This document shows, piece after piece, positions 1-9,359 of a stretch of 64,000 bases of DNA (positions within the stretch are counted from its first letter, which is position 1; every line of letters begins with the position of its first letter). The notes beneath the pieces are model-generated. The model saw only the letters and a program-made list of their open reading frames with translations, was not told the DNA's origin and did not search any database. The position numbers and the translations under genes were made by a program. The stretch spans positions 16,496-80,495 of the forward strand of contig JAQXHN010000028.1 of the NCBI GenBank assembly GCA_029007295.1, written 5' to 3'. The stretch is from Clostridia bacterium. GTDB taxonomy: Bacteria; Bacillota; Clostridia; Oscillospirales; CAG-272.

Positions 1-605
1 TTGCCCCTGATTACGGGAATACAAAGAGTTTTTTCGTAGAAATTCGCATAGATATCGAGCATTCTCAGCGTTTCTTCCTCTGCGTCCTCGGCAGTTGCGT
101 GCATTGTATGTCCCTCCTGCCACAGGAACTCTCTTGAACGCAAAAACGGTCTTGTAGTTTTTTCCCAACGAACTACGTTGCACCACTGATTGTAGAGCTT
201 GGGCAAATCTCTGTACGATTTAATAATATTGGCATAATGATCGCAAAACAGGGTTTCCGAGGTGGGACGGACGCAAAGACGCTCAGCCAGAGGCTCGGCT
301 CCGCCGTGAGTAACCCAGGCAACCTCTGGAGCAAAGCCCTCGATATGCTCTTTTTCCTTATTTAACAGCGATTCCGGAATGAACAAAGGCATACATACGT
401 TTTCGTGTCCGGTTGCCTTGAACTGTGAATCGAGAATTTTCTGAATATTTTCCCATATGGCATAGCCATAGGGGCGAATGATCATACAGCCCTTGACGGA
501 GGAGTAGTCAATCAAGTCCGCTTTTTTAACAATGTCGGTATACCACTGAGCAAAGTCATCGTTCATCGAGGTTATTGCCTCGACCATTTTTTTATCGTTA
601 GCCAT
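1..605 (-). CDS. proS: Prolyl-tRNA synthetase, N-terminal part (cut by window edge)
   Basis: This gene is missing from the ORF track because it runs off the left edge. Reading the minus strand from the ATG at 605 gives an uninterrupted frame starting [20 protein letters not shown]. It includes [12 protein letters not shown] and the class II motif 2 region ([23 protein letters not shown]). This matches the archaeal/eukaryotic-type (type 3) prolyl-tRNA synthetase found in many Clostridia. The family charges tRNA-Pro with proline in the cytoplasm. An AAAGG Shine-Dalgarno lies just upstream of the ATG. About 201 codons are present. The tRNA anticodon-binding and C-terminal zinc-binding domains lie outside the window. 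It is the last visible gene of a minus-strand run behind the YfhO gene, with a 61-nt gap. Confidence 0.95.
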   Translation of the reverse strand, partial: MANDKKMVEAITSMNDDFAQWYTDIVKKADLIDYSSVKGCMIIRPYGYAIWENIQKILDSQFKATGHENVCMPLFIPESLLNKEKEHIEGFAPEVAWVTHGGAEPLAERLCVRPTSETLFCDHYANIIKSYRDLPKLYNQWCNVVRWEKTTRPFLRSREFLWQEGHTMHATAEDAEEETLRMLDIYANFYEKTLCIPVIRG

Positions 606-666
606 TTTGAGTTGCCTTTCTGAATTTCAATAAAAATAACTATAACATATAATTATGAATAATTTG

Positions 667-3342
667 TTACATATAGCTGTTTATATACATTTGTTCGTAG
701 TGTTTTTGTTCCTTTTTGCGGTAATTTCTTTCAAATATGCATACTGTGGCGAATATTAATACTGCAAAAGCCGAAACGGTCAAGCCCACGGTAAAGCATT
801 TTGGGTTGTAACACAGCTCGATTTCGTGAGTGCCCTCGCTCAGATTTGCCGAAATCAAAGCGTTGGCGGTTTTGATAATAGGCGTAACCTTGCCGTCTAC
901 CTTGAGAACCCAGCCCTCGTCGTAGGGAATGGTTGTGAAAAGCGTCGTCATACCCTTTGGCATTGTAATATTACCGTACAGGCGTGTTGACGAATGCTCC
1001 GTAATGTTAAAGTTGCCCTTTTTCAGAGCTTCAAACGTTGAACGGTACAAATCCTCGTCGAGCGAAGCAAAGTAAAAGTCGCTTGATTTGTCAATATAGA
1101 GATTTTCTTCGGTCAAAGACAGCGTTACATTCAGCTTTCTTCCGGCCTCATACTTGCCTAATTCAACTATTCTGTCTGTTTCGTTTCCGAAGAAGGTTCC
1201 TTTAGGGGAGCCGTTGACATATATATTTACCTCTCTCGGATAATCGGACGGTATAAACATATATACCGTTTTATCGTCCGGAGCAGTTATTGTATATGTT
1301 ACCTGCGCCGATTCTTCCGAAGCTTCGGCGGTGTATTTTGTATGACCCTGAATGGAGGAATTAATGACGTTTTCCGTTTTGGTTTCTTCAATTTCGATTT
1401 TTCTGAAAAGCTCGACGGTAGAGTCTTTTCCGACGAAAGCTCCGACCATTTTGTTCATTAATTCAAACGGAGTTACAAAGGAGTCGATTTTGAAATTCGT
1501 ATTTATCTCCTTTGAGGACGCAAAGGCTACAGACAGCGAATAGGGATTGTAATATGCGTATGTTGAATTGCTCTCGTCGCTTGCGTAAAGCTCGTATAAA
1601 TCATTCGGATACATCGAATTGTAAATGATATATTTCAAGCCCAAGATGGCGTCGGAGACAGGGGTTCCTCCGAGGTATTCCGACCAGTGCGACTTCGATG
1701 AATAGCCCATTTGATTTAAAAATTTAATTTGAGAGGCGTTTAGAGTGGAGGTCGAGTTTGACAGACCGTTTATGCCGAGCGAAAAGTTGTCGTTTGTTTT
1801 TCTGTGAGAGGTTTTTTCCATTCGGTAAAAGGAAGTATCCTTCGATTTGACTTCGTCTACAATATCACGATATTGAGAAAGGAAGGACTGATAGGAGGTG
1901 CGCGAGCTTATTGTGACATCGTTGTCAAGGGCATTGAGATTGAAAAGCCCTGCGGAATATGTTTCCACCAATACAATAACGCATAGGATCAAAGCACCGC
2001 CCTTTCCGAGATATTCGTGCTTAACGGGATGGAGTGCCACAAGGTAAATCAGGACAAGCCCTGCGGAAATCCAAATACACGTAAGATCCGGCGTATTTGT
2101 AAATTTCATCTGCTGAACAATGAAAATAAGCACGCAGACCGACGCCGCAATCGCCGTTATTATCCGATAGTCAAAGTCTTTTATTTCACAAAAAGCACGG
2201 TAGGAGAAAACCAGCATGATAAAAACAAGCATAAAGCTGTATCGGTAATTCAGCCAGTTTGGGCGCTGAAGTCCGTGCCAAATAATATCTACGGTTGACG
2301 CCGCCATGGAAAAGCACAAAATACCTACCAGAACTCCGCCCCATATCTTTTCCCTTGCCTTTACCTTTTTTGAAAGAAAATACAGCGGGAACAAAAGGAG
2401 CGTAAGCATTCCGCAATATACAATAGGCAGTCCCTCGGGACGGACGGTGTCGTATGAGCCGAAGAGGAATTTTGCGAAAAACTCAAAGAAGGTGAATTTG
2501 GGTGCGAAGGTAAAGTCGGTTTTCTGGAATGTGTTTTTTCCGAATTGAAGCGATGTGTATGTCGGCATTAAAATCCACGCCGCCATAGCGCAGGCAATCA
2601 AGGAAAAGAAGCCTATTCGTAATAACGATTTAATAAAATGAGCCTTCTCGCCGTAAAAATTGTTTGAAATGCCGTCGTTTCTCGAGAAATAATAGTAGAA
2701 GAAATAAAGCACGACCCATATGCAAACCATATATCCGATATAGAAGGTTGCGCTTACGCACAGATACAGCGTTATTACAAAGAGCTTGTATTTTCTTTCG
2801 GAAATCAGCTTTTCAATGCCGAGAGTAATAAGCGGCAGATATATAAGTGCGTCAATCCACATGATATTATGTCCGTAAACAACGGCATAGCCGCAAAGGG
2901 CATACAGAGTTGAGAAAATGACCTTTGCAATTTGAGCTCCTTTATGCGAACGGTGCAGATAATACGCCATTGTAAGACCGCATGCGCCGCATTTCAGCAG
3001 CTCTATCACAAAAAGCGCTTCCGTAATATTTTCTTCGCGAAATAAAGCAACTATCAAAGAGAACGGGCTGGCCAGATAATATGCAAAAATTCCGAGGAAC
3101 TCGCCTCCCATGGCTCTTGACCACGAATACAGTATACTTTGGCCGCTGTGAATGATTTTGCGAAGCCCCTCAAAAAAGTATACATACTGACCGTTTAAAT
3201 CGAGCACCAGAACAGATGATTCGCCAAAGGGATAACAGCTCAGCGCCGCCTGAATTAACAATAATACCACCGTCGGCACAAAAAATGCCGCAATTAAAGT
3301 CGGGTAATCGGCGTCGGCAAGCCATGCTTTAATTTTTTTCAT
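667..3342 (-). CDS. YfhO family multi-pass membrane protein
   Basis: This is an 891-residue integral membrane protein of the bacterial YfhO family, which has a GT-C glycosyltransferase-like fold. It has about a dozen hydrophobic segments in the first 480 residues, a soluble mostly beta region (about 490-840), and one closing transmembrane segment before a basic tail. The early loop DLNGQYVYFFEGLR matches the acidic first loop typical of the family. Characterised relatives (Bacillus YfhO, Listeria GtlA/GtcA partners) decorate lipoteichoic or wall polymers using lipid-linked sugars. The substrate here is unknown. The start is supported by AGGTGA seven bases before the ATG. It overlaps the DUF951 gene by 14 nt, so the two are probably translationally coupled. 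The family is clear; the sugar-transfer role is inferred. Confidence 0.9.
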   Translation of the reverse strand: MKKIKAWLADADYPTLIAAFFVPTVVLLLIQAALSCYPFGESSVLVLDLNGQYVYFFEGLRKIIHSGQSILYSWSRAMGGEFLGIFAYYLASPFSLIVALFREENITEALFVIELLKCGACGLTMAYYLHRSHKGAQIAKVIFSTLYALCGYAVVYGHNIMWIDALIYLPLITLGIEKLISERKYKLFVITLYLCVSATFYIGYMVCIWVVLYFFYYYFSRNDGISNNFYGEKAHFIKSLLRIGFFSLIACAMAAWILMPTYTSLQFGKNTFQKTDFTFAPKFTFFEFFAKFLFGSYDTVRPEGLPIVYCGMLTLLLFPLYFLSKKVKAREKIWGGVLVGILCFSMAASTVDIIWHGLQRPNWLNYRYSFMLVFIMLVFSYRAFCEIKDFDYRIITAIAASVCVLIFIVQQMKFTNTPDLTCIWISAGLVLIYLVALHPVKHEYLGKGGALILCVIVLVETYSAGLFNLNALDNDVTISSRTSYQSFLSQYRDIVDEVKSKDTSFYRMEKTSHRKTNDNFSLGINGLSNSTSTLNASQIKFLNQMGYSSKSHWSEYLGGTPVSDAILGLKYIIYNSMYPNDLYELYASDESNSTYAYYNPYSLSVAFASSKEINTNFKIDSFVTPFELMNKMVGAFVGKDSTVELFRKIEIEETKTENVINSSIQGHTKYTAEASEESAQVTYTITAPDDKTVYMFIPSDYPREVNIYVNGSPKGTFFGNETDRIVELGKYEAGRKLNVTLSLTEENLYIDKSSDFYFASLDEDLYRSTFEALKKGNFNITEHSSTRLYGNITMPKGMTTLFTTIPYDEGWVLKVDGKVTPIIKTANALISANLSEGTHEIELCYNPKCFTVGLTVSAFAVLIFATVCIFERNYRKKEQKHYEQMYINSYM

Positions 3343-3526
3343 ATGAAATCACCTGCTTTATATTTTTTTCCAGTTTTTCTCTCGGAATGATCATGTCCCG
3401 TTCGCAGCCAAGGCAAACAACACGAATATCCGAGCCTATCCTTTTCACCCGAAATCGGTTGTTTTTGCACGGGTGCGGCTTTTTCATTATTAAAATGTCG
3501 TTTACAGCTATTGATGGAAAATTCAT
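3329..3526 (-). CDS. DUF951 family small protein
   Basis: This 65-residue protein carries the DUF951 pattern: a KKPHPC motif, then basic residues around RVKRIGSDIRVVCLGC, then a PREKLEK tail. The two conserved cysteines (HPC and CLGC) suggest a metal-binding or nucleic-acid-binding fold. The molecular function of the family is not established. The track starts 17 codons earlier, at 3577. I prefer the ATG at 3526 because CGGAGA sits about eight bases upstream and family members begin close to this point. In many Firmicutes DUF951 lies near ychF or replication genes; here it leads the YfhO-proS run. It diverges from ruvC across about 150 bp of AT-rich DNA. Confidence 0.8.
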   Translation of the reverse strand: MNFPSIAVNDILIMKKPHPCKNNRFRVKRIGSDIRVVCLGCERDMIIPREKLEKNIKQVISYEKN

Positions 3527-3602
3527 AGTAATCTCCGAAAACAGTAATTCATCGTAATTATAACATATATTTTCCAAAATATAAAGAATATTTACAAAAT
3601 TA

Positions 3603-3633
3603 TTTTGACATATCTTTTAAGATATGTTAAAAT
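3603..3633 (+). promoter_or_regulatory. ruvCAB-operon promoter with palindromic spacer
   Basis: A -35 box TTGACA (3605-3610) and a -10 box TAAAAT (3628-3633) are separated by exactly 17 bp. The spacer and part of the -35 form a perfect inverted repeat, ACATATCTT-TT-AAGATATGT (3608-3627). With one mismatch the symmetry extends to 30 nt (3603-3632). The site has the geometry of a repressor operator within the promoter. It does not match the usual Firmicutes LexA box (GAAC-N4-GTTC). The near-symmetry also gives a weaker minus-strand promoter (TTAACA-17-CAAAAT) toward the DUF951 gene, so one site could control both directions. Confidence 0.75.
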
Positions 3634-3678
3634 GCTATTATCTATAATTATGTGTAAATATACCGAACGGAGAATAGC

Positions 3679-4170
3679 TTGATAATACTCGGAATAGACC
3701 CGGGCTATGCCATTGTCGGCTACGGAGTCATTGAATATAACGCTTCAAAATTCAGAGTTATCGACTACGGTGCGATAACAACTCAGGCAGGAACACCTGC
3801 GGCGCAAAGGCTTGATATAATATACGGCGCCCTCGGCAAATTGATAGAAAAAACGAAGCCGGAGGTTATGTCGGTTGAAAAGCTGTATTTTAATACGAAC
3901 GTTACGACCGCAATACGCGTAGCAGAGGCAAGAGGCGTAATTATGCTCTGTGCGCAAAGGCACGGCGTTTCTGTTGCAGAGTATACTCCGCTTCAGGTAA
4001 AGCAGGCTGTCGTAGGGTACGGAAAAGCCGAGAAGCATCAGGTTCAGCAGATGGTCAAAATGATGCTTAATCTGAAGGAAATTCCCAAACCCGATGATAC
4101 CGCCGACGCTCTGGCTATTGCTGTTTGTCATGCTCACTCGGGATTTTCCCGTGCGTTGGGATTAAATTAA
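3679..4170 (+). CDS. ruvC: Crossover junction endodeoxyribonuclease RuvC
   Basis: RuvC is the Holliday-junction resolvase, a dimeric metal-dependent nuclease of the RNase H fold that cuts junctions delivered by RuvAB. The protein has 163 residues, normal for the family. The four catalytic acidic residues are visible: D7 in GIDPG, E67 in SVEKLYF, and D140/D143 in PDDTADALAIA. The start is a TTG with ACGGAG about seven bases upstream. It is the first gene of a twelve-gene plus-strand run and is followed by ruvA after 18 nt. The gene is ordinary in itself; its promoter (3603-3633) is the noteworthy part. Confidence 0.97.
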   Translation: MIILGIDPGYAIVGYGVIEYNASKFRVIDYGAITTQAGTPAAQRLDIIYGALGKLIEKTKPEVMSVEKLYFNTNVTTAIRVAEARGVIMLCAQRHGVSVAEYTPLQVKQAVVGYGKAEKHQVQQMVKMMLNLKEIPKPDDTADALAIAVCHAHSGFSRALGLN

Positions 4171-4188
4171 AGGAGAGGAAACGGAAAA

Positions 4189-4794
4189 ATGCTTCATCAT
4201 CTTACGGGAGAGCTTTTCGAATGCGGTATTTCCCACGCCGTAATTGAATGCGGCGGGGTAGGATATTATCTCAATATCTCGGGAAATACAGCGTCGAAGA
4301 TAAGCTCAAAAACAGGAGAAAAAGTAACGCTGTACACCTTTATGAGGGTCAGCGACGATGCGGTTGATTTGTTCGGCTTCGACTCCGAGCAGGAGCTTTC
4401 CGTATTCAAAATGCTTATCTGCGTTTCGGGAGTGGGAGCAAAGTCCGCGATATCCGTTTTGTCTAATATGACTCCGGAAAAATTTGCAATGGCAGTATCC
4501 GCCAAGGACGCAAAATCCATTGCAAAGGCACAGGGAATAGGTCAAAAGACGGCGCAAAGGATTATTCTTGAATTAAAAGACAAGGTTGCGGGAAATATTC
4601 CGACAGAAAATGAAACGGCGTATGACGAGGCTTCAAACAGCGATGCAGGTAAAATAGGTGATGTAATTGATACGCTACTTGTATTGGGATATACAAGAAG
4701 AGAGGCAATGTCTGCCCTTACGGGAATTGATTCGGAGAATCTCTCGCTTGAGGAGATTGTAAGATGCGCCTTAAAGAAGCTAGCGAAGAATTGA
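4189..4794 (+). CDS. ruvA: Holliday junction branch migration protein RuvA
   Basis: RuvA binds four-way junctions as a tetramer and loads the RuvB motor. The 201 residues fit the family. They show an N-terminal OB fold (MLHHLTGELFECGISHAVIECGGVGY), helix-hairpin-helix motifs (CVSGVGAKSAISVL and AQGIGQKTAQRIILELKDK), and a C-terminal RuvB-contacting domain (about 150-201: VIDTLLVLGYTRREAMSAL). The ATG has AGGAGAGGAA upstream. ruvB follows after 8 nt, the standard ruvCAB order in Clostridia. Confidence 0.97.
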   Translation: MLHHLTGELFECGISHAVIECGGVGYYLNISGNTASKISSKTGEKVTLYTFMRVSDDAVDLFGFDSEQELSVFKMLICVSGVGAKSAISVLSNMTPEKFAMAVSAKDAKSIAKAQGIGQKTAQRIILELKDKVAGNIPTENETAYDEASNSDAGKIGDVIDTLLVLGYTRREAMSALTGIDSENLSLEEIVRCALKKLAKN

Positions 4795-4802
4795 GGGTAT
4801 AA

Positions 4803-5876
4803 ATGGATAACGAATATTACGGCGGCGAATATGATTACGAAAACAGAATAGTTTCGTCCAGAGAAAATCCCGGCGAGAATGACAGCGATAATTCGATAAG
4901 ACCTAAAACAATAGAAGAGTATATCGGTCAAAAAAAGGCAAAGGACAATTTAAAGGTGTACATCGAGGCGTCCAAGCTTCGCTCAGACACGCTTGACCAT
5001 GTTCTTTTGTACGGTCCTCCCGGACTCGGAAAAACCACGCTTGCCTGTATTGTTGCAAATGAACTCGGCGTTAATATACGTGTAACCAGCGGACCGGCAA
5101 TAGAAAAGGCGGGGGATTTGGCGGCTTTTCTTACAAATCTCGGCGAAGGTGATATTCTGTTCATTGATGAAATTCATCGGCTTAACAGAAGCGTAGAAGA
5201 GATTCTTTATCCCGCAATGGAGGATTACTCTCTTGATTTGATTGTGGGCAAGGGACCGAGTGCAAGGAGCTTCAGAATGACATTGCCTCGCTTTACTCTG
5301 ATAGGAGCGACAACAAGAGCAGGTCAGCTTTCGACGCCCTTGCGCGACCGATTCGGAATCACATTAAAGCTTGAGCTTTACAATACCGAGGAGCTTGCTT
5401 CTATAGTAGCAAGAAGTGCGAGTATTCTCGGCATTGCAATAAACGAAGGAGGAGCCGTCGAGATTGCAAGGCGTTCAAGGGGGACGCCGAGAATCGCAAA
5501 CAGACTGCTTCGGCGGGTGCGTGATTTTTCGCAGGTCAACGGAGCTGAAGAGATCGGCTTTGAGGAGGCGGACTATGCTCTTTCAAGGCTTGAAATAGAC
5601 GGACTCGGACTTGACAGTTTAGACAGGCGTATGCTCGAAACCATAATTAAAATATACGGGGGAGGTCCCGTCGGACTTGAGACCCTTTCGGCTACGGTAG
5701 GCGAGGAAGCGGTAACTATAGAGGACGTGTACGAGCCGTATCTTATGCAGCTCGGATTTTTAGCAAGAACACCGAGAGGAAGGTACGCTACAAAGCTTGC
5801 GTACGAGCATCTCGGAATAGCCTTTACGGGAAATACTCCCTCGGGTCAGCAGTCGCTTTTCGACATAAAGCAATAA
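4803..5876 (+). CDS. ruvB: Holliday junction branch migration helicase RuvB
   Basis: RuvB is the hexameric AAA+ ATPase that drives branch migration with RuvA and RuvC. Walker A is GPPGLGKTT (residues 71-79) and Walker B is LFIDEIH (about 119-125). Sensor 1 is IGATTRAGQ, followed by the arginine-finger region LRDRFG. The C-terminal winged helix ends with QQSLFDIKQ. The length of 357 residues includes an acidic Tyr/Asp-rich N-terminal extension of about 30 residues before the conserved [11 protein letters not shown]. That extension is a little longer than in most homologues. It sits directly behind ruvA. Confidence 0.97.
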   Translation: MDNEYYGGEYDYENRIVSSRENPGENDSDNSIRPKTIEEYIGQKKAKDNLKVYIEASKLRSDTLDHVLLYGPPGLGKTTLACIVANELGVNIRVTSGPAIEKAGDLAAFLTNLGEGDILFIDEIHRLNRSVEEILYPAMEDYSLDLIVGKGPSARSFRMTLPRFTLIGATTRAGQLSTPLRDRFGITLKLELYNTEELASIVARSASILGIAINEGGAVEIARRSRGTPRIANRLLRRVRDFSQVNGAEEIGFEEADYALSRLEIDGLGLDSLDRRMLETIIKIYGGGPVGLETLSATVGEEAVTIEDVYEPYLMQLGFLARTPRGRYATKLAYEHLGIAFTGNTPSGQQSLFDIKQ

Positions 5877-5897
5877 CTTGAAAGGTAATTTTACACA

Positions 5898-6770
5898 ATG
5901 TGGTGTGCAGATAATTGGCAAGATTATACACTGATAGACACATCCGACGGCGAACGGCTTGAAAGCTGGGGAAAATACAGGGTTATTCGACCTGACCCGC
6001 AGGTGATTTGGAAGAATGAAAAAAAATCCGCCGAATGGAAAAACGCCGACGCAATATATTCCAGAAGGGGCGGCGGCGGCTCCTGGGCGGTTAATCTCCT
6101 TCCCGAAAAGTGGAATATCGAATATAAAAATCTCGGACTGAAATTTCAAATAAAGGCAATGGGATTTAAGCACATGGGCCTTTTTCCGGAGCAGGCGGCG
6201 AATTGGGATTGGTTTTCCTCTCTGATAAAAGAAGCAGGCCGTCCGATTAAGGTGTTGAATCTGTTTGCTTATACGGGCGGCGCTACGGTAGCCGCCGCAA
6301 AGGCGGGGGCAAGTGTTACGCATGTTGACGCTTCAAAGGGAATGGTTAGCTATGCAAAGGAAAACGCTGCGCTGAACGGACTTTCCGAGCATCCCATAAG
6401 GTACATTGTTGACGATTGCAGAAAATTCTGCGAGAGGGAACAAAGAAGAGGAAATCTCTACGACGCCGTGATTATGGACCCCCCTTCTTACGGAAGAGGA
6501 CCCGGCGGACAGGTATGGAAATTGGAAGAGTGCATCTATGATCTTGTAAAGCTTGCCGCAAATCTGCTCTCCGACAAACCGCTGTTCTTTCTGTTAAATT
6601 CATATACGACCGGTCTTTCGGCGTCTGCAATGGGATATATACTCGGAAGCTGTATTTCAAAAAAATGTGCAGGCAGGGTAGTTAGCGACGAGCTGGGACT
6701 TCGTGTAAAGGAAACAAATATGCCTCTTCCGTGCGGCAGTGCTTCAAGGTGGACTTGTAATGAACGATGA
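5898..6770 (+). CDS. Class I SAM-dependent methyltransferase, RlmI-like
   Basis: This 290-residue Rossmann methyltransferase resembles the 23S rRNA cytosine-C5 methyltransferase RlmI group (Methyltrans_SAM family). The SAM-binding motif I is VLNLFAYTGGATVAAAKAG (about 120-138). The acidic motif II is THVDASKGMVSYA, and motif IV is VIMDPPSYGRG. Unlike full RlmI it has no N-terminal PUA domain; it begins with a short beta region (LIDTSDGERLESWG). The substrate is probably rRNA or another RNA, but that is inferred from the family. The gene ends inside the start of ecfA1 (11-nt overlap). It separates ruvB from the ECF transporter genes. Confidence 0.85.
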   Translation: MWCADNWQDYTLIDTSDGERLESWGKYRVIRPDPQVIWKNEKKSAEWKNADAIYSRRGGGGSWAVNLLPEKWNIEYKNLGLKFQIKAMGFKHMGLFPEQAANWDWFSSLIKEAGRPIKVLNLFAYTGGATVAAAKAGASVTHVDASKGMVSYAKENAALNGLSEHPIRYIVDDCRKFCEREQRRGNLYDAVIMDPPSYGRGPGGQVWKLEECIYDLVKLAANLLSDKPLFFLLNSYTTGLSASAMGYILGSCISKKCAGRVVSDELGLRVKETNMPLPCGSASRWTCNER

Positions 6771-7659
6771 GATAATAAGAACGGAAAATCTGTCCTTTGC
6801 CTATCCGACAGACAACGAAAAAAATAAAATTTACGCCCTGAAAAATATCAATCTTACCGTGCGCAAGGGCGAGTTTGTCGCCATACTCGGAAGAAACGGC
6901 TCGGGAAAATCAACCTTGGCGAAGCTGTTAAATTTAATTCTTATTCCGAACGAGGGTAAAATTTATATCGGTGATACACTGTTAAATGAAGATATGAGCG
7001 AGGAAGAAATTATTTCTCTTCGCAGAAGAATAGGTATGGTATTCCAAAATCCCGACAATCAGCTTGTAGCAACCGTTGTCGAGGAGGATATAGCGTTCGG
7101 ACCTGAGAATTTGGGTATTGCTCCGAAGGAAATAAGAAAAAGAGTCGACGACGCTCTAAAAACCGTAGGGATGTCAAAATTTGCAAAGCATTCGCCTCAT
7201 CAGCTTTCCGGCGGACAAAAGCAACGGGTTGCGATAGCGGGAATACTTGCAATGATGCCGGAATGTATTATTTTTGACGAATCAACGGCAATGCTTGACC
7301 CAAAGGGAAGGCATGATGTAATGGAAACCGTAGAGAAGCTTAACCGAAAGAACGGATTAACCGTAATTACTATAACGCACAACATGGAGGAGGCAGTCAG
7401 AGCGGACCGGATTATTGTAATTGACCAAGGTGAAATCGTTAAGGAGGGAACCCCTAAGGAGGTTTTTTCCGATGTTCCTAAAATGCACTCGATAGGACTG
7501 ACTGTGCCGCAGCCCGCTTATCTCTGCTACTGTCTTAAATCCAAGGGTATCGATATGCCAAACGGAATACTGACGGAAGAAGAATGTGCAGACGTAATCT
7601 GTAATTTAATGAAAGCAAATCAAGGAAAATATGACGGAAATATCCACAGTACAAAATGA
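6760..7659 (+). CDS. ecfA1: ECF transporter ATPase EcfA1
   Basis: This is the first of two ATP-binding subunits of a shared energy-coupling factor transporter, which powers vitamin-binding S components. It has Walker A GRNGSGKSTL, Q-loop FQNPDNQLVA, ABC signature LSGGQKQRVAIAG, Walker B CIIFDEST and switch His TITHNMEEA. The FQNPDNQ loop is typical of EcfA. The track begins at 6739, but AAGGTGGA at 6747-6754 fits the ATG at 6760, giving 299 residues. The gene overlaps both its upstream and downstream neighbours, indicating tight coupling. EcfA1 pairs with EcfA2 as a heterodimer on the cytoplasmic face of EcfT. Confidence 0.94.
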   Translation: MNDEIIRTENLSFAYPTDNEKNKIYALKNINLTVRKGEFVAILGRNGSGKSTLAKLLNLILIPNEGKIYIGDTLLNEDMSEEEIISLRRRIGMVFQNPDNQLVATVVEEDIAFGPENLGIAPKEIRKRVDDALKTVGMSKFAKHSPHQLSGGQKQRVAIAGILAMMPECIIFDESTAMLDPKGRHDVMETVEKLNRKNGLTVITITHNMEEAVRADRIIVIDQGEIVKEGTPKEVFSDVPKMHSIGLTVPQPAYLCYCLKSKGIDMPNGILTEEECADVICNLMKANQGKYDGNIHSTK

Positions 7660-8527
7660 AAACATAATAGAGCTTGAAAATGTCTCCTACATATACGGCA
7701 AAGGAACCCCTTTTGAAAAAAAGGCGCTGGATTCATTCTCGGCAAAGCTTGAACGGGGAACGGTTACCGGAATTATCGGACATACGGGCTCCGGCAAATC
7801 TACGCTTGTTCAGATGCTGAACGGACTCATTAAGCCGAGCGAGGGGACGGTGAGGTTTTGCGGCCGAGATATTTGGGAAGACCCGAAGAAGCTAAGAGAG
7901 CTTCGCTTTAAAATAGGACTTGTGTTTCAGTATCCGGAGTATCAGCTTTTTGAAGAAAGCGTCAGAAAGGATATAGAATTCGGTCCGCGGAATATGGGAC
8001 TTTCCGAGGAAGAAATAAAAAAAAGAGTGCTAAAGGCGGCAAGCTTTTCCGATATCGATATTTCACTGTTGGATAAATCTCCCTTTGACCTTTCGGGTGG
8101 ACAGAAAAGAAGATGCGCCATAGCGGGCGTTATGGCGATGGAGCCGGAGGTGCTTATTCTTGACGAGCCTGCGGCCGGACTTGACCCGTACGGCAGAAGC
8201 GAAATATTCAACGGAATAGTTTCTTACCGAAACGAAACGGACAGTACGGTAATAATAGTCAGCCACAGTATGGAGGATATAGCCAAATACTGCGACAGGA
8301 TACTTGTTGTTTCGGACGGCAAAAAAATACAGTACGGTACAAGGGAGCAAATTTTCGCCCATCCGGACACCCTTTGTTCGATAGGGCTTGATATTCCGAG
8401 GATAACCAAGCTTGTGTCGATTCTTTGCGACAGGGGAATTGACATACCGCGGGATATATTTACCGTGGAGAGAGCCGTGAACGAGCTTCTTCCTCTCCTT
8501 TCCGGAAAGGAGAGAGCGGATGATTAA
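7631..8527 (+). CDS. ecfA2: ECF transporter ATPase EcfA2
   Basis: This is the second ECF ATPase, with 298 residues. It has Walker A GHTGSGKSTLV, Q-loop FQYPEYQLF (characteristic of EcfA2), signature LSGGQKRRCAIAG, Walker B VLILDEPAAGLDP and switch His IIVSHSMED. It begins 29 nt inside ecfA1 and ends 8 nt inside ecfT. The product dimerises with EcfA1 and engages the EcfT coupling helices. No S-component gene is adjacent, so this is a group II (shared) ECF module. One candidate S component in the window is the B12-riboswitch gene at 29175. Confidence 0.95.
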   Translation: MTEISTVQNENIIELENVSYIYGKGTPFEKKALDSFSAKLERGTVTGIIGHTGSGKSTLVQMLNGLIKPSEGTVRFCGRDIWEDPKKLRELRFKIGLVFQYPEYQLFEESVRKDIEFGPRNMGLSEEEIKKRVLKAASFSDIDISLLDKSPFDLSGGQKRRCAIAGVMAMEPEVLILDEPAAGLDPYGRSEIFNGIVSYRNETDSTVIIVSHSMEDIAKYCDRILVVSDGKKIQYGTREQIFAHPDTLCSIGLDIPRITKLVSILCDRGIDIPRDIFTVERAVNELLPLLSGKERADD

Positions 8528-9347
8528 AGACATTACGTTGGGACAGTTTTTTCCGGGTGATTCCGTTATTCACAAAGCGGACGCAAGAGTGAAGGTGATT
8601 TTGTGTATTTTCTACATCGTTATGATTTTCTTTGCGAAGAGCGCCGCGTCCTATTTGTTTCTGATACTGTCGTCGGTTACTTTTATTTTAATGTCGCACA
8701 TACCCTTTAAAACAGTGCTTCGCTCATTTCGGGCATTAATATTTATTATTGTTTTTACCTCGGTTATTAATTTGTTTTGGACTAAGGGCGAGGTTCTTTG
8801 GGTTCATTTGGGAGCAATTAAAATATACCGCGAGGGTGTGATTCAGGCCGTTAAAATGGTCGTCAGACTTGCCTGTCTTCTTTGTACAAGCGGTGTGATA
8901 TTATCGTATACAACATCGCCGATTGCCCTGACGGATGCTTTGGAAAGACTGTTGTCACCTCTGAAAAAAATCCGTGTGCCCGTACACGAATTTTCGATGA
9001 TGATGACAATAGCGCTGAGATTTATTCCTACCCTTGTCGAGGAAACGGATAAGATAATGAGCGCTCAGAAGGCAAGAGGCGCCGACTTTTCAAGCGGCGG
9101 TATTATTGCGAGGGTAAAAAGCCTGGTTCCCGTCCTTATTCCGCTTTTTGTGTCTGCATTTCGCCGTGCGGACGAATTGGCGGTTGCAATGGAATGCAGA
9201 TGCTATCACGGCGGAAAGGGCAGGACAAGAATGACGGAAATGCATTTAAAGCCTATGGATTTTGCACTTATTGCGCTGTTTATCGCTTCAGGCGCGGGAA
9301 TAATATTGCTGAACTACATACACTTATCGTTATACATACCGATTTAA
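8520..9347 (+). CDS. ecfT: ECF transporter transmembrane subunit EcfT
   Basis: This 275-residue membrane scaffold of the ECF transporter has about five or six transmembrane segments. It also shows the two coupling-helix signatures that contact EcfA1 and EcfA2: SAQKARGADF and AMECRCYHGG. The early motif PGDSVIHKADARVKVI is typical of EcfT (CbiQ family). The last segment, near residue 250-270 (FALIALFIASGAGIILL), is hydrophobic. The gene overlaps ecfA2 and is followed after 12 nt by truA, a common neighbour of ecfA1A2T in Firmicutes. Confidence 0.94.
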   Translation: MIKDITLGQFFPGDSVIHKADARVKVILCIFYIVMIFFAKSAASYLFLILSSVTFILMSHIPFKTVLRSFRALIFIIVFTSVINLFWTKGEVLWVHLGAIKIYREGVIQAVKMVVRLACLLCTSGVILSYTTSPIALTDALERLLSPLKKIRVPVHEFSMMMTIALRFIPTLVEETDKIMSAQKARGADFSSGGIIARVKSLVPVLIPLFVSAFRRADELAVAMECRCYHGGKGRTRMTEMHLKPMDFALIALFIASGAGIILLNYIHLSLYIPI

Positions 9348-9359
9348 AGGAGTGAAATT

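Noticed and set aside
3603-3633. LexA (SOS) box in the ruvC promoter
   Set aside because: The palindrome ACATATCTT-TT-AAGATATGT does not carry GAAC or GTTC half-sites, so I do not call it LexA-controlled.
5760-6323. 187-aa minus-strand ORF across ruvB and the methyltransferase
   Set aside because: It spans two coding regions in antisense and has no ribosome site or motif.
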